Below the pieces are notes generated by a model that was given only the letters and a program-made list of their open reading frames with translations, searched no databases and was not told the origin of the DNA. From assembly GCA_946481135.1 (NCBI GenBank), contig CAMLMQ010000179.1, positions 1 to 5,896 on the forward strand: 5,896 bases of DNA, in the 5' to 3' direction. This DNA comes from an uncultured Microbacteriaceae bacterium. Its GTDB lineage: Bacteria > Actinomycetota > Actinomycetes > Actinomycetales > Microbacteriaceae. How positions within the stretch are numbered: position 1 is the stretch's first letter; each line of letters begins with the position of its first letter. Of this stretch, positions 1-5,840 are shown in pieces. Position numbers and translations under genes: made by a program.

Positions 1-822
1 GCCGTTGATCATCATCGCCGCGCGCCCCTGGGCGAACTCGCTCGCGACGGTCGCCTGATCCCAGTTGAGCACCTCCCGCGAGGCGCTGCCCTCGGCGACG
101 AAGCTCGCCCAGAACTCGAGCGCCTCGACCGCCTCGGGCGAGTCGAGGTCGGTGAGGTCGCCCCCGCTCTGCCACAGCGTCGGCAGCCACTGGAAGACCG
201 CCTGCTGGTTGTTGATGGCCGAGAAGGCGAACCCGTAGGTTCCGTCCGCCGTGAGCTCGGCGGCCGCGTCGCTCAGGTCATCCCACGAGGTGGGCGGCTC
301 GATGCCGGCCTGCTCGAACAGGTCGATGTTGTAGAAGAGCGCCAGGCAGTTGGCCGTGATCGGCAGACCGTAGATGCGGCCGTCGAGGGTCGCGGAGTCG
401 ATCAGTCCCTGCGGGTACTGGTCGAGTTCACCCCACGCCTCCAGTCGGTCGGTGAGGTCGGCGGCGATGCCGAGCTCCGCGAACTGCTGGTGGTCGGGAC
501 CGTTGACGATCGCGACGTCGGGCAGGGCGCTCGCCCCGGCCGACTGCAACAGCGACTTCTTGAGGTCGGCGTACGCGATGAACTCGCGCTCGATCGTGAC
601 GTTCGGGAACTCCTCCTGGTAGGCGTCGAGGAGTTCGGTGACGGCCAGAGCCGGACCCGAGTCGTCCGCGTAGTAGTCCCACCACGTCAGCGTGACGGGG
701 GCGTCGGGGTCGAAGGTCGACTCCGGGGTGGAGCCGCCCGGGGCGCAGGCGGCGAGGCTTACCGCGAGCGATCCGGCGAGAGCGGCGACGAGAACACGTC
801 GCGCGGGGCGGAAAGCGGTCAT
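1..822 (-). CDS. ABC transporter sugar-type solute-binding lipoprotein (3' end outside window)
   Basis: Extracellular substrate-binding protein of an ABC importer, probably of the carbohydrate class (SBP family 1 type). The first 274 codons are visible and the frame is still open at the window edge; such proteins usually run 400-450 residues, so the C-terminal third is missing. Residues 1-26 form a lipoprotein signal: arginines at 5, 8 and 9, a hydrophobic stretch 10-22, then the lipobox LAAC with Cys26 as the lipid anchor. The mature part opens with a WWDYYAD segment and later has YGLPITANCLALFYN and a GIEPPTSWDDL motif, all typical of sugar-binding SBPs. ATG at 822 is preceded by a strong AAGGAG seven bases upstream. 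It lies 150 nt downstream of, and in the same direction as, the MocR-type regulator gene. Permease genes would be expected just beyond the edge (inference). The ligand cannot be read from sequence. Confidence 0.93.
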   Translation of the reverse strand, partial: MTAFRPARRVLVAALAGSLAVSLAACAPGGSTPESTFDPDAPVTLTWWDYYADDSGPALAVTELLDAYQEEFPNVTIEREFIAYADLKKSLLQSAGASALPDVAIVNGPDHQQFAELGIAADLTDRLEAWGELDQYPQGLIDSATLDGRIYGLPITANCLALFYNIDLFEQAGIEPPTSWDDLSDAAAELTADGTYGFAFSAINNQQAVFQWLPTLWQSGGDLTDLDSPEAVEALEFWASFVAEGSASREVLNWDQATVASEFAQGRAAMMING

Positions 823-912
823 CAGGGATCTCCTTCATCGTTGAGCGAGAAGCCGCATCGGGTGGGCGCGGAGACGGCAGCAGGGCCGGACCGCGCGGTG
901 CGTTCACATCCT

Positions 913-940
913 GACCCTCGGAACCTGCCGCCGAGAGGTC
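913..940 (-). other. Bulged inverted repeat between regulator and SBP genes (weak terminator or operator)
   Basis: Within the 150-nt gap 823-972, GACCCTCGG (913-921) pairs with CCGAGAGGTC (931-940): nine base pairs, one bulged A (936) and a 9-nt loop. It sits just after the regulator stop codon, so it could end that transcript, but no T-tract follows on the minus strand. It could equally be an operator for the SBP gene. A poor promoter candidate, TTGGAC (943-938) with GAGGGT (919-914) 18 nt on, overlaps it. I see nothing else in the gap. Confidence 0.3.
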
Positions 941-972
941 CAATATCGTCGGGTTGGCCCCCGGATCGGCCG

Positions 973-2415
973 TCAGCCGTTCCCCGCCCGCCACGCTCGA
1001 GCGATCAGCTCGATCCCGCGTTCGACATCGGGAGTGGGCACGGCATACGAGATGCGCACGTAGTCGTCGAGGGAGTCCGACGCGCTGAACGTCGGACCCG
1101 GGAGGAACCTCACGCCCGACTGTTCGGCGCGCTGCGCGAGCGCGGTCGCGCTTCCGGACGGCATCCGCACCCAGATCGAACCCCCTCCGAGCGGAACCAC
1201 CGGCTCCCAGTCGGGGAGTTCCGCCGCAAGCGCGTCGAGCGCGGTCTGACGGTGGAGGGAGAGCATCTCCTGCCGCTGATCGCGCGCCTGGTCGAGCTGG
1301 GACAGCAGGCGGGTCGAGACGAGCTGAGCGATGACGGACGTGCCGAGATCCTCTTCGCCCTTCAGCGTCGCAAGCTCGCGCACGAGGTCCGGATCCGCGC
1401 GGAGCCACCCGACCCGCAGCCCACCCCAGAACGACTTGCTGACCGATCCGACCATGGTGATGAGCGGTCCGCCCGCAGCGAGCGGAGTCGGCCGCCGGTT
1501 GCCTTCGATGATCGAGTCGGAGAGCGTGGCGTCGTCGATGACCGGCACACGGAACCGGTTCGAGATCGACGCGATGCGGCTGCGCCGGAAGTCGTCGAGC
1601 ACCGACCCGACGGGGTTGTGGACCGTCGACTGAACGACCACGAGCACCGGTGAGTGGGTCTTCACCGCCGCAGCGAGAGCGTCGACATCAACGCCGTCAG
1701 GGCCGGACGGGACACCGATGAGACGGCCGCCGAGGCTCGTCAGCGACTCGATCGCTCCCCGGAACGTCGGCTCCTCGACGAGCACGGGGGCACCGGGGCG
1801 CACATAGAGCGACGCGATGAGACGCAGCGCCTGCTGGGCGCCCGAGGTGACGAGGATGTGCTCGGGCGAGGTGGGCAGCCCGAGGTCGGAGTAGTACCGC
1901 GCAACCGCCTCGCGAAGCTCGGGGAGCCCGAGCGGGATGTAGCCGTGGGTGGCGACGAGTCCGCGCAGCCGAGCGCCGTCGACGAAGTTGAGCTCGTCGG
2001 CCACCATCGGGAGCCCCGGCAGAGCGGCGCTACGAAGGTCGATCCGACGCTCCGACGGATCGCCGACGAAGCTGCTCAGCCGGTCGTCGCCGCGCATCGA
2101 CGCCGACTGGCGGGTGTAGGTCACGTAGGTGCCGTCACCCTGACGACTCTGGAGGAGGCCGTCGGAGCGGAGGTCGTCCAGGGCCTTCGTCACGGTGTTG
2201 CGGCTGAGTCCGAGCACCTGGCTGAGCGCACGCTCTGCCGGGAGCCGGGTCCCCGACCGGAGGGCGCCGGAGCGGATGAGGCCGCGGATGCCTTCCGCGA
2301 GCTCGTCGTGGAGGGCGGCATCACCCAACCGCCAATCGCCGAGCAGCCGAACGAGGCGGTTGACGCCCATGCTCGCCAATCCGAACGAATTGGCTCTCGT
2401 TGACTGCATCGTCAT
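973..2415 (-). CDS. MocR-type transcriptional regulator (GntR winged helix fused to PLP aminotransferase fold)
   Basis: 480-residue DNA-binding regulator of the MocR/GabR subfamily. Residues about 33-100 form a GntR winged helix, with the LPAERALSQVLGLSRNTV helix-turn-helix at 58-75 and the wing at RQGDGTYV. Residues about 125-478 form a fold-type I aminotransferase domain: TSGAQQAL at 190-197, HNPVG at 266-270, VIDD at 292-295, the PLP Schiff-base lysine K327 in SVSKSFWGGLRVGW, and VRIS at 453-456 with a likely carboxylate-binding R454. The tyrosine usually found in EDDY of GabR-like members is replaced (DDAT). Family members bind PLP plus an amino compound to switch transcription. I chose ATG 2415; ATG 2409 is also possible. 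No ribosome site precedes it, but a promoter places the transcript start at the ATG, so it is probably leaderless. It is divergent from the Tm-1-like operon, its likely target, and co-directional with the SBP gene. An open frame continues upstream antisense to the neighbour, but this is a GC-bias artefact. Confidence 0.93.
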   Translation of the reverse strand: MTMQSTRANSFGLASMGVNRLVRLLGDWRLGDAALHDELAEGIRGLIRSGALRSGTRLPAERALSQVLGLSRNTVTKALDDLRSDGLLQSRQGDGTYVTYTRQSASMRGDDRLSSFVGDPSERRIDLRSAALPGLPMVADELNFVDGARLRGLVATHGYIPLGLPELREAVARYYSDLGLPTSPEHILVTSGAQQALRLIASLYVRPGAPVLVEEPTFRGAIESLTSLGGRLIGVPSGPDGVDVDALAAAVKTHSPVLVVVQSTVHNPVGSVLDDFRRSRIASISNRFRVPVIDDATLSDSIIEGNRRPTPLAAGGPLITMVGSVSKSFWGGLRVGWLRADPDLVRELATLKGEEDLGTSVIAQLVSTRLLSQLDQARDQRQEMLSLHRQTALDALAAELPDWEPVVPLGGGSIWVRMPSGSATALAQRAEQSGVRFLPGPTFSASDSLDDYVRISYAVPTPDVERGIELIARAWRAGNG

Positions 2416-2429
2416 GGGCACATCATGAT
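2400..2429 (+). promoter_or_regulatory. Promoter of the Tm-1-like operon
   Basis: TTGACT (2400-2405), inside the start of the regulator gene, is followed after 18 nt by CATGAT (2424-2429). Initiation would be near 2436, giving a leader of roughly 50 nt before the ATG at 2488. Its -10 shares the self-complementary octamer ATCATGAT (2422-2429) with the opposing promoter, so the two polymerase complexes should exclude each other. Prediction by eye only. Confidence 0.5.
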
Positions 2430-2450
2430 GACCGTTCCGCGCCCGGTCAA
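2422..2450 (-). promoter_or_regulatory. Promoter of the MocR-type gene (leaderless)
   Basis: On the minus strand TTGACC (2450-2445) is followed, after 17 nt, by CATGAT (2427-2422). Initiation about seven bases further on falls on the ATG at 2415, which fits the lack of a Shine-Dalgarno sequence. The -35 lies inside the palindrome CCGGTCAACCGG, so a protein bound there would block it. Boxes and spacing are seen; activity is inferred. Confidence 0.55.
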
Positions 2451-2458
2451 CCGGACCG
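2430..2458. promoter_or_regulatory. Candidate operator: GACCG/CGGTC half-site cluster
   Basis: Three copies of one pentamer lie in 29 bp: GACCG at 2430-2434, its reverse complement CGGTC at 2444-2448, and GACCG again at 2454-2458. The middle part also reads as the inverted repeat CCGGT-CA-ACCGG (2443-2454). The cluster covers the regulator's -35 and the start of the rightward transcript, the natural place for a MocR-type protein to repress itself and control the operon. MocR proteins often bind direct repeats, and the outer GACCG copies are 24 bp apart on the same strand. Binding is inferred. Confidence 0.5.
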
Positions 2459-2487
2459 AGGCGCACGCGAGTCACCGAGGATTCAAG

Positions 2488-3720
2488 ATGACGCACACCG
2501 TCGTGCTGGTCGGAGCCCTGGACACCAAGGGGGACGAGTACGCGTTCGTGCGCGATCGCCTCGCCTCGGCCGGCATCGCCTCGACCCTCGTCGACATCGG
2601 CGTGCTGGGCTCGCCGCGGATCGCAGCCGACGTGGATCGGGCCGCCGTCGCGCGCGCGGGGGGCGCCGACATCGACGCGCTCGTCGCCGCCGGTGACCGT
2701 GGAGCGGCCATGCAGGCGATGGCGCGTGGCGCGGCGGTCGTCGTCGCGGAACTCGTCTCCAGCGGCGCGGTGCAGGGAGGTCTCGCGCTCGGCGGCACCG
2801 GGGGGACGGCTGTGGCGGCGACGGCGTTCCGCGACCTCCCGCTCGGCTTTCCGCGTCTCATCGTCTCGACCGCCGCGGCCGGCAACACCGAGCCGTACAT
2901 CGGCCCGTCGGACCTCATCCTCGCCCCGTCGGTCGTCGACATCGCGGGGCTCAACCGCATCTCGCGGCGGGTGCTCGCCAATGCGGCGGCGGCGCTGGCC
3001 GGGATGGTGTCGGCCGCCCCCCTCGAGGAGTCGTCCGACCGGCCGCTCATCGCCGCGAGCATGTTCGGCGTCACCACGCCGAGCGTGACGCGGGCCCGCG
3101 AGCGGCTGGAAGAGCTCGGGTACGAGGTGCTCGTGTTCCACATGACCGGATCCGGTGGGCGCGTCATGGAGTCGCTCATCCGTCAGGGCTACGTGGCCGG
3201 TGTGCTCGATCTCACCACGACCGAACTCGCCGATCACCTCGTCGGTGGCGTGTTCGACGCCGGGCCGGAGCGCCTGACCGCGGCGGCCGAGGGTGCTGTC
3301 CCACAAGTGGTCTCCGTGGGCGCCTTGGACATGGTGAACTTCGGCGCCGTCGACACTGTCCCGCCGCGGTTCGCCGATCGCAATCTGTACGTGCACAACT
3401 CGAACGTGACGCTCATGCGGACAACGCCGGACGAGTGTGCCGCCCTCGGCGCGGAACTGGCCCGTAAGGTCTCCGCAGCCCCGTCGACGACGTCGGTCGT
3501 GCTTCCGCTCCGAGGCGTGTCCGCCATTGCCGTCGAAGGCGGGCCGTTCCACGATCCCGCAGCCGATCGTGCGCTGTTCGACGCCGTGCGCTCCGGACTC
3601 GTCTCGACGAGCGTCGAACTCGTGGAGCTCGACACGGACATCAACGACCCGACGTTCGCCGACTTCTGCGCCGAACGACTCGACCGGATGATCCGGGCCA
3701 CCAACCGACGAACCACCTGA
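2488..3720 (+). CDS. Tm-1-like ATP-binding protein (UPF0261 family)
   Basis: 410-residue cytoplasmic protein of the UPF0261/Tm-1-like family, homologous to the N-terminal domain of tomato Tm-1, which binds ATP in crystal structures. Its enzymatic role in bacteria is not established. Family features seen: the N-terminal [14 protein letters not shown] at 5-18; the glycine-rich [10 protein letters not shown] at 101-110; [16 protein letters not shown] at 127-142; the interdomain MFGVTTPSV at 192-200; [14 protein letters not shown] at 218-231; [14 protein letters not shown] at 241-254; and [16 protein letters not shown] at 301-316. Length is normal for the family, about 400. I chose ATG 2488 because the strong family motif starts there and GAGG (2477-2480) lies seven bases upstream. 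The longer start at 2425 would add 21 residues unlike the family and lies upstream of the predicted transcript start. It is first gene of a two-gene unit with the TIM-barrel gene 20 nt downstream. ATP binding is inferred from the family. Confidence 0.93.
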   Translation: MTHTVVLVGALDTKGDEYAFVRDRLASAGIASTLVDIGVLGSPRIAADVDRAAVARAGGADIDALVAAGDRGAAMQAMARGAAVVVAELVSSGAVQGGLALGGTGGTAVAATAFRDLPLGFPRLIVSTAAAGNTEPYIGPSDLILAPSVVDIAGLNRISRRVLANAAAALAGMVSAAPLEESSDRPLIAASMFGVTTPSVTRARERLEELGYEVLVFHMTGSGGRVMESLIRQGYVAGVLDLTTTELADHLVGGVFDAGPERLTAAAEGAVPQVVSVGALDMVNFGAVDTVPPRFADRNLYVHNSNVTLMRTTPDECAALGAELARKVSAAPSTTSVVLPLRGVSAIAVEGGPFHDPAADRALFDAVRSGLVSTSVELVELDTDINDPTFADFCAERLDRMIRATNRRTT

Positions 3721-3740
3721 CCGCAACCCTCGAGGAACTC

Positions 3741-4574
3741 ATGCCCTACATCGAACGCTCAGAGATCCTGTCCCGCCTCCGGAGCAAGATCGACCGACGC
3801 CAGCCGATCATCGGCGCCGGCGCCGGCACCGGACTCTCCGCGAAGTGCGAAGAGGAAGGCGGTGCCGATCTGATCGTCATCTACAACTCGGGGCGCTACC
3901 GCATGGCGGGTCGGGGTTCGCTGTCCGGGCTGCTGGCGTACGGCAACGCCAACGACCTCGTCGTCGAGATGGGCCGCGAGGTGCTTCCCGTGGTCAAGGA
4001 CGTTCCCGTCCTCGCAGGCGTGAACGGAACCGATCCGTTCATGAACCCGACCCAGCTGTTGCGCCAGCTTCGCGACCAGGGATTCTCGGGCATCCAGAAC
4101 TTCCCGACCGTCGGACTGATCGACGGCATGTTCCGCGCCAACCTCGAGGAGACGGGGATGAGCTACCAGCTGGAGGTGGAACTCGTCGGACTCGCGCACG
4201 AGGCTGACCTCCTCACGACGCCCTACGTCTTCTCCTCGGACGACGCGGTCGCGATGACGAGCGCCGGCGCCGACGTCATCGTCTGCCACCTCGGTTTGAC
4301 GACGGGCGGCTCGATCGGTGCGGAGACAGCACGCACCCTCGACGAGTGTGTGACCGCCGTCACCGAATGGGCAGCCGCCGCGCGCGCCGTTCGCGACGAC
4401 GTGATCGTGCTGGTGCACGGCGGGCCCGTCGCCGAGCCGGCCGACGCGCAGTACGTGCTCTCCCGGGCGACGACCCTCGACGGGTTCTACGGCGCCTCGT
4501 CGATGGAGCGCCTCCCGACCGAGCGGGCACTCACGGCCGCCGTCAGGGAATTCGCGGAGATGACGCTCGGCTGA
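3741..4574 (+). CDS. TIM-barrel 'phosphoenolpyruvate hydrolase-like' protein (Tm-1 C-terminal domain family)
   Basis: 277-residue TIM-barrel protein of the family annotated as phosphoenolpyruvate hydrolase-like, matching the C-terminal domain of plant Tm-1. The family name comes from distant relation to the PEP mutase/isocitrate lyase group; the true reaction is not known. Conserved blocks visible: [20 protein letters not shown] at 22-41, [15 protein letters not shown] at 47-61, AGVNGTDPF at 92-100, [13 protein letters not shown] at 117-129, [12 protein letters not shown] at 183-194, VHGGPV at 225-230 and [12 protein letters not shown] at 248-259. The glycine-rich loops at strand ends and the late HGGP and GASS loops resemble a phosphate- or carboxylate-binding barrel mouth. 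Start ATG 3741 has GAGG six to nine bases upstream. It lies 20 nt after the Tm-1-like gene and is surely cotranscribed; a hairpin terminator follows 38 nt after the stop. Function is inferred as a joint reaction with that partner. Confidence 0.93.
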   Translation: MPYIERSEILSRLRSKIDRRQPIIGAGAGTGLSAKCEEEGGADLIVIYNSGRYRMAGRGSLSGLLAYGNANDLVVEMGREVLPVVKDVPVLAGVNGTDPFMNPTQLLRQLRDQGFSGIQNFPTVGLIDGMFRANLEETGMSYQLEVELVGLAHEADLLTTPYVFSSDDAVAMTSAGADVIVCHLGLTTGGSIGAETARTLDECVTAVTEWAAAARAVRDDVIVLVHGGPVAEPADAQYVLSRATTLDGFYGASSMERLPTERALTAAVREFAEMTLG

Positions 4575-4611
4575 GCGAGCCGGAACATGGACTGAACATC
4601 CGGACGTAGAA

Positions 4612-4646
4612 GAACCCCGGCCATCTGGCGAGATCGGCCGGGGTTC
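4612..4646. terminator. Strong hairpin terminator between operon end and tRNA-Lys, probably bidirectional
   Basis: GAACCCCGGCC (4612-4622) pairs perfectly with GGCCGGGGTTC (4636-4646), and inside it ATCT pairs with AGAT around a GGCG loop, giving 15 bp with one bulged C (4635). On the minus strand it begins six bases after the tRNA 3' end and is followed by TTCTACG, a weak U-tail, so it fits the tRNA. On the plus strand it lies 37 nt after the TIM-barrel stop codon with no T-tract, common for high-GC actinobacterial terminators. Confidence 0.88.
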
Positions 4647-4651
4647 ATCCG

Positions 4652-4724
<73 letters not shown>

Positions 4725-4753
4725 GCGACCCGAGCGTGCCGGGCCGAAGATCG

Positions 4754-4759
4754 AGTGTA
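4754..4759 (-). promoter_or_regulatory. Possible -10 box of the tRNA-Lys promoter
   Basis: TACACT on the minus strand lies 29 nt before the tRNA 5' end, so transcription would start about 20-25 nt upstream of the mature end, a usual leader length for processing by RNase P. I find no convincing -35 at the proper distance, so this is a weak call. It is back to back with the peroxiredoxin promoter. Confidence 0.3.
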
Positions 4760-4760
4760 C

Positions 4761-4772
4761 AACGAAATCGTT
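4761..4772. promoter_or_regulatory. Inverted repeat AACGA-AA-TCGTT in the tRNA/peroxiredoxin intergenic region
   Basis: Perfect 5-bp arms around AA. It lies about 30-41 bp upstream of the predicted peroxiredoxin start site, over its -35 zone, and next to the tRNA -10. It may be an operator for the peroxiredoxin gene; no regulator can be named. A 10-base symmetric site may arise by chance. Confidence 0.3.
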
Positions 4773-4789
4773 CCGCTCGACACCGCGCC

Positions 4790-4795
4790 TAGGGT
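4790..4795 (+). promoter_or_regulatory. -10 box of the peroxiredoxin gene, leaderless start
   Basis: TAGGGT, a good actinobacterial -10 of the TAnnnT type, ends six bases before the ATG at 4802, so transcription should begin at or next to the start codon. The G-run just before the ATG could also serve as a poor ribosome site if initiation is further upstream. The -35 is weak (ATCGTT, 4767-4772, 17 nt away). Confidence 0.5.
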
Positions 4796-4801
4796 GGGGG
4801 C

Positions 4802-5281
4802 ATGGCCGACCAGGTGCGTCTCGCGGAGGGCGACCTCGCGCCCGACTTCACGCTTCCCGACCAGAACGGGCAGCCCTTCACCCTCAGCGGCACGCGCGGG
4901 TCGAAGACGATCGTCTACTTCTACGGGGAGGCCGGAACCCCCGCGTGCACGAGCCAGGCGTGTGACTTCCGCGACAACTTCGCGGCGTTCGAGCGGGCCG
5001 GCTACCGGGTCGTCGGCATCTCGCGCGACGAGCCCGCGGCGAACGCCGACTTCGCCCGTGACGAGAAGCTGCCGCAGGTGATCCTCAGCGACCCCACCCG
5101 CGAGGTGCACGAGAAGTACGGCACGTTCGGCGAGAAGCAGCTCTACGGTCGCACGGTCACCGGCGTCATCCGCGCGACGTTCGTGCTCGACGAGGACGGC
5201 CGCATCCTCATGCCGCTCTACAACATCAAGGCGACGGGCCACGTCGCGATGCTGCTCAAGCGGCTTCGTCTCGCCGGCTGA
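4802..5281 (+). CDS. bcp: Thioredoxin-dependent peroxiredoxin, BCP/PrxQ type
   Basis: 159-residue cytoplasmic peroxiredoxin that reduces hydrogen peroxide and organic hydroperoxides with electrons from thioredoxin. It has the full thioredoxin-fold length of the BCP/PrxQ group (about 155). APDFTLPDQNGQPF at 13-26 is the usual N-terminal signature. The active site is TPACTSQAC: peroxidatic Cys49 with Thr46, and resolving Cys54 five residues on, the arrangement of atypical two-cysteine PrxQ enzymes. Arg124 in GVIRATF matches the conserved active-site arginine. One oddity: the proline that opens the PxxxTPxC motif (YFYPKxxTPGC in most members) is Gly42 here. ATG 4802 is the only start fitting the family N-terminus. 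The last 26 nt overlap the convergent membrane-protein gene. It is divergent from tRNA-Lys and appears monocistronic. Confidence 0.95.
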   Translation: MADQVRLAEGDLAPDFTLPDQNGQPFTLSGTRGSKTIVYFYGEAGTPACTSQACDFRDNFAAFERAGYRVVGISRDEPAANADFARDEKLPQVILSDPTREVHEKYGTFGEKQLYGRTVTGVIRATFVLDEDGRILMPLYNIKATGHVAMLLKRLRLAG

Positions 5282-5621
5282 GCCACCCCGCCGTCGGGCG
5301 CGACACGAACAGGGCGAACCCGACGCCGCCGACGAGGATGAGGGGCCAGGCCCACCCGGGTTGAGCGAACGCGCCCTGCAGCGCGCCGATGCCGATCGCC
5401 GCGACGAGCACCTGCAGCACGACGCCGAGCGACCTCACCCAGGCACGCCCGCGCCACACCGCGACGAGCACGACGCCCAGCACGACGGCGGCGAGCGCGA
5501 CGACGACGATCAGGGCGACGGCCGTTCCGAGGGAGGTCGCGGGCTGCGTCAGCAGGTCGATGATCAGCACGACCGTGAGGGCGACGGCGGCGGCGAACTC
5601 GAGCGCGACGAGCCCGAGCAC
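5256..5621 (-). CDS. Small four-helix integral membrane protein, function unknown
   Basis: 121-residue hydrophobic protein with four predicted membrane helices at about 3-24, 32-56, 61-82 and 90-107, short loops, and a basic-acidic tail (SRRDEAA). Arg57/Arg59 between helices two and three suggest a cytoplasmic loop, with both termini inside. I do not recognise a named family; small actinobacterial four-helix proteins of this kind are generally uncharacterised. The start is uncertain: GTG 5621 is the only ATG, GTG or TTG before an in-frame TGA at 5684-5682, it begins directly in helix one, and the bases before it (CTGGGGG) make a poor ribosome site. Codons upstream of it read RPVTVWG, which looks like genuine protein sequence, so the real N-terminus may be longer with a rare start, or a sequence error may hide it. 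Its 3' end overlaps the peroxiredoxin gene by 26 nt on the opposite strand. Confidence 0.7.
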   Translation of the reverse strand: MLGLVALEFAAAVALTVVLIIDLLTQPATSLGTAVALIVVVALAAVVLGVVLVAVWRGRAWVRSLGVVLQVLVAAIGIGALQGAFAQPGWAWPLILVGGVGFALFVSRPTAGWLSRRDEAA

Positions 5622-5840
5622 CCCCCAGACGGTAACCGGGCGGTGACGGGAAGCTGAAGGAACACCTATTGATTCGATGCATCAAGTATGGAACCCTGGT
5701 CCACGGTTGATGTGACGCCTACAGAGTCGTAGGTGAGTCCGGAAGGCCGCAATCCCTCACTTTCCGTTCTCACTTCGACCATGCGCGGATTCCGAATCTG
5801 ACCCGCCGCGCAGCGTCAGCAACAACAAAGGAGCACCACC
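5622..5840 (+). promoter_or_regulatory. whiB1 upstream region and leader
   Basis: This 219-nt gap is visibly less GC-rich than the genes around it, as expected of a control region. Seen in it: TTGATG (5707-5712) and TAGGTG (5730-5735) 17 nt apart, a fair promoter that would give a leader of about 100 nt; the inverted repeat TTGAT/ATCAA (5669-5685) enclosing the palindrome GATGCATC (5676-5683); CCTAC/GTAGG (5718-5733) straddling the -10; the direct repeat CTCACTT at 5756-5762 and 5769-5775; and GATTC-C-GAATC (5788-5798). AAGGAG (5828-5833) is a strong ribosome site seven bases before the ATG. The promoter is a proposal only. Confidence 0.45.

Noticed and set aside
490..1653. 387-codon plus-strand frame antisense to the SBP and regulator genes
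   Set aside because: Composition is Arg/Asp/Glu-rich shadow sequence, it spans the boundary of two real genes, and no motif or ribosome site supports it.
2425..2487. Longer N-terminus for the Tm-1-like protein from ATG 2425
   Set aside because: The start lies within the predicted -10 box, upstream of the likely transcript start, lacks a ribosome site, and the added residues do not resemble the family, whose conserved motif begins just after ATG 2488.
973..3726. A single 917-codon minus-strand open frame running through the regulator and antisense to the whole Tm-1-like gene
   Set aside because: The N-terminal 437 codons are low-complexity, Arg/Asp/Gly/His-rich and match no family; they mirror the codon bias of the gene on the other strand. 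The regulator's recognisable domain begins near 2415 and has its own promoter there.
2488..4574. An antiphage defence system, by analogy with tomato Tm-1
   Set aside because: No nuclease, toxin, reverse transcriptase or other defence gene is near; the neighbours are a catabolic-type regulator and a transporter protein. Antiviral action in tomato is known to be against an RNA tobamovirus replicase and is probably a secondary use of the fold.
5711..5726. A CRP-type site (TGTGA) upstream of whiB1, as in mycobacteria
   Set aside because: Only the left half TGTGA is present; the right half shows no match to TCACA at the proper spacing.
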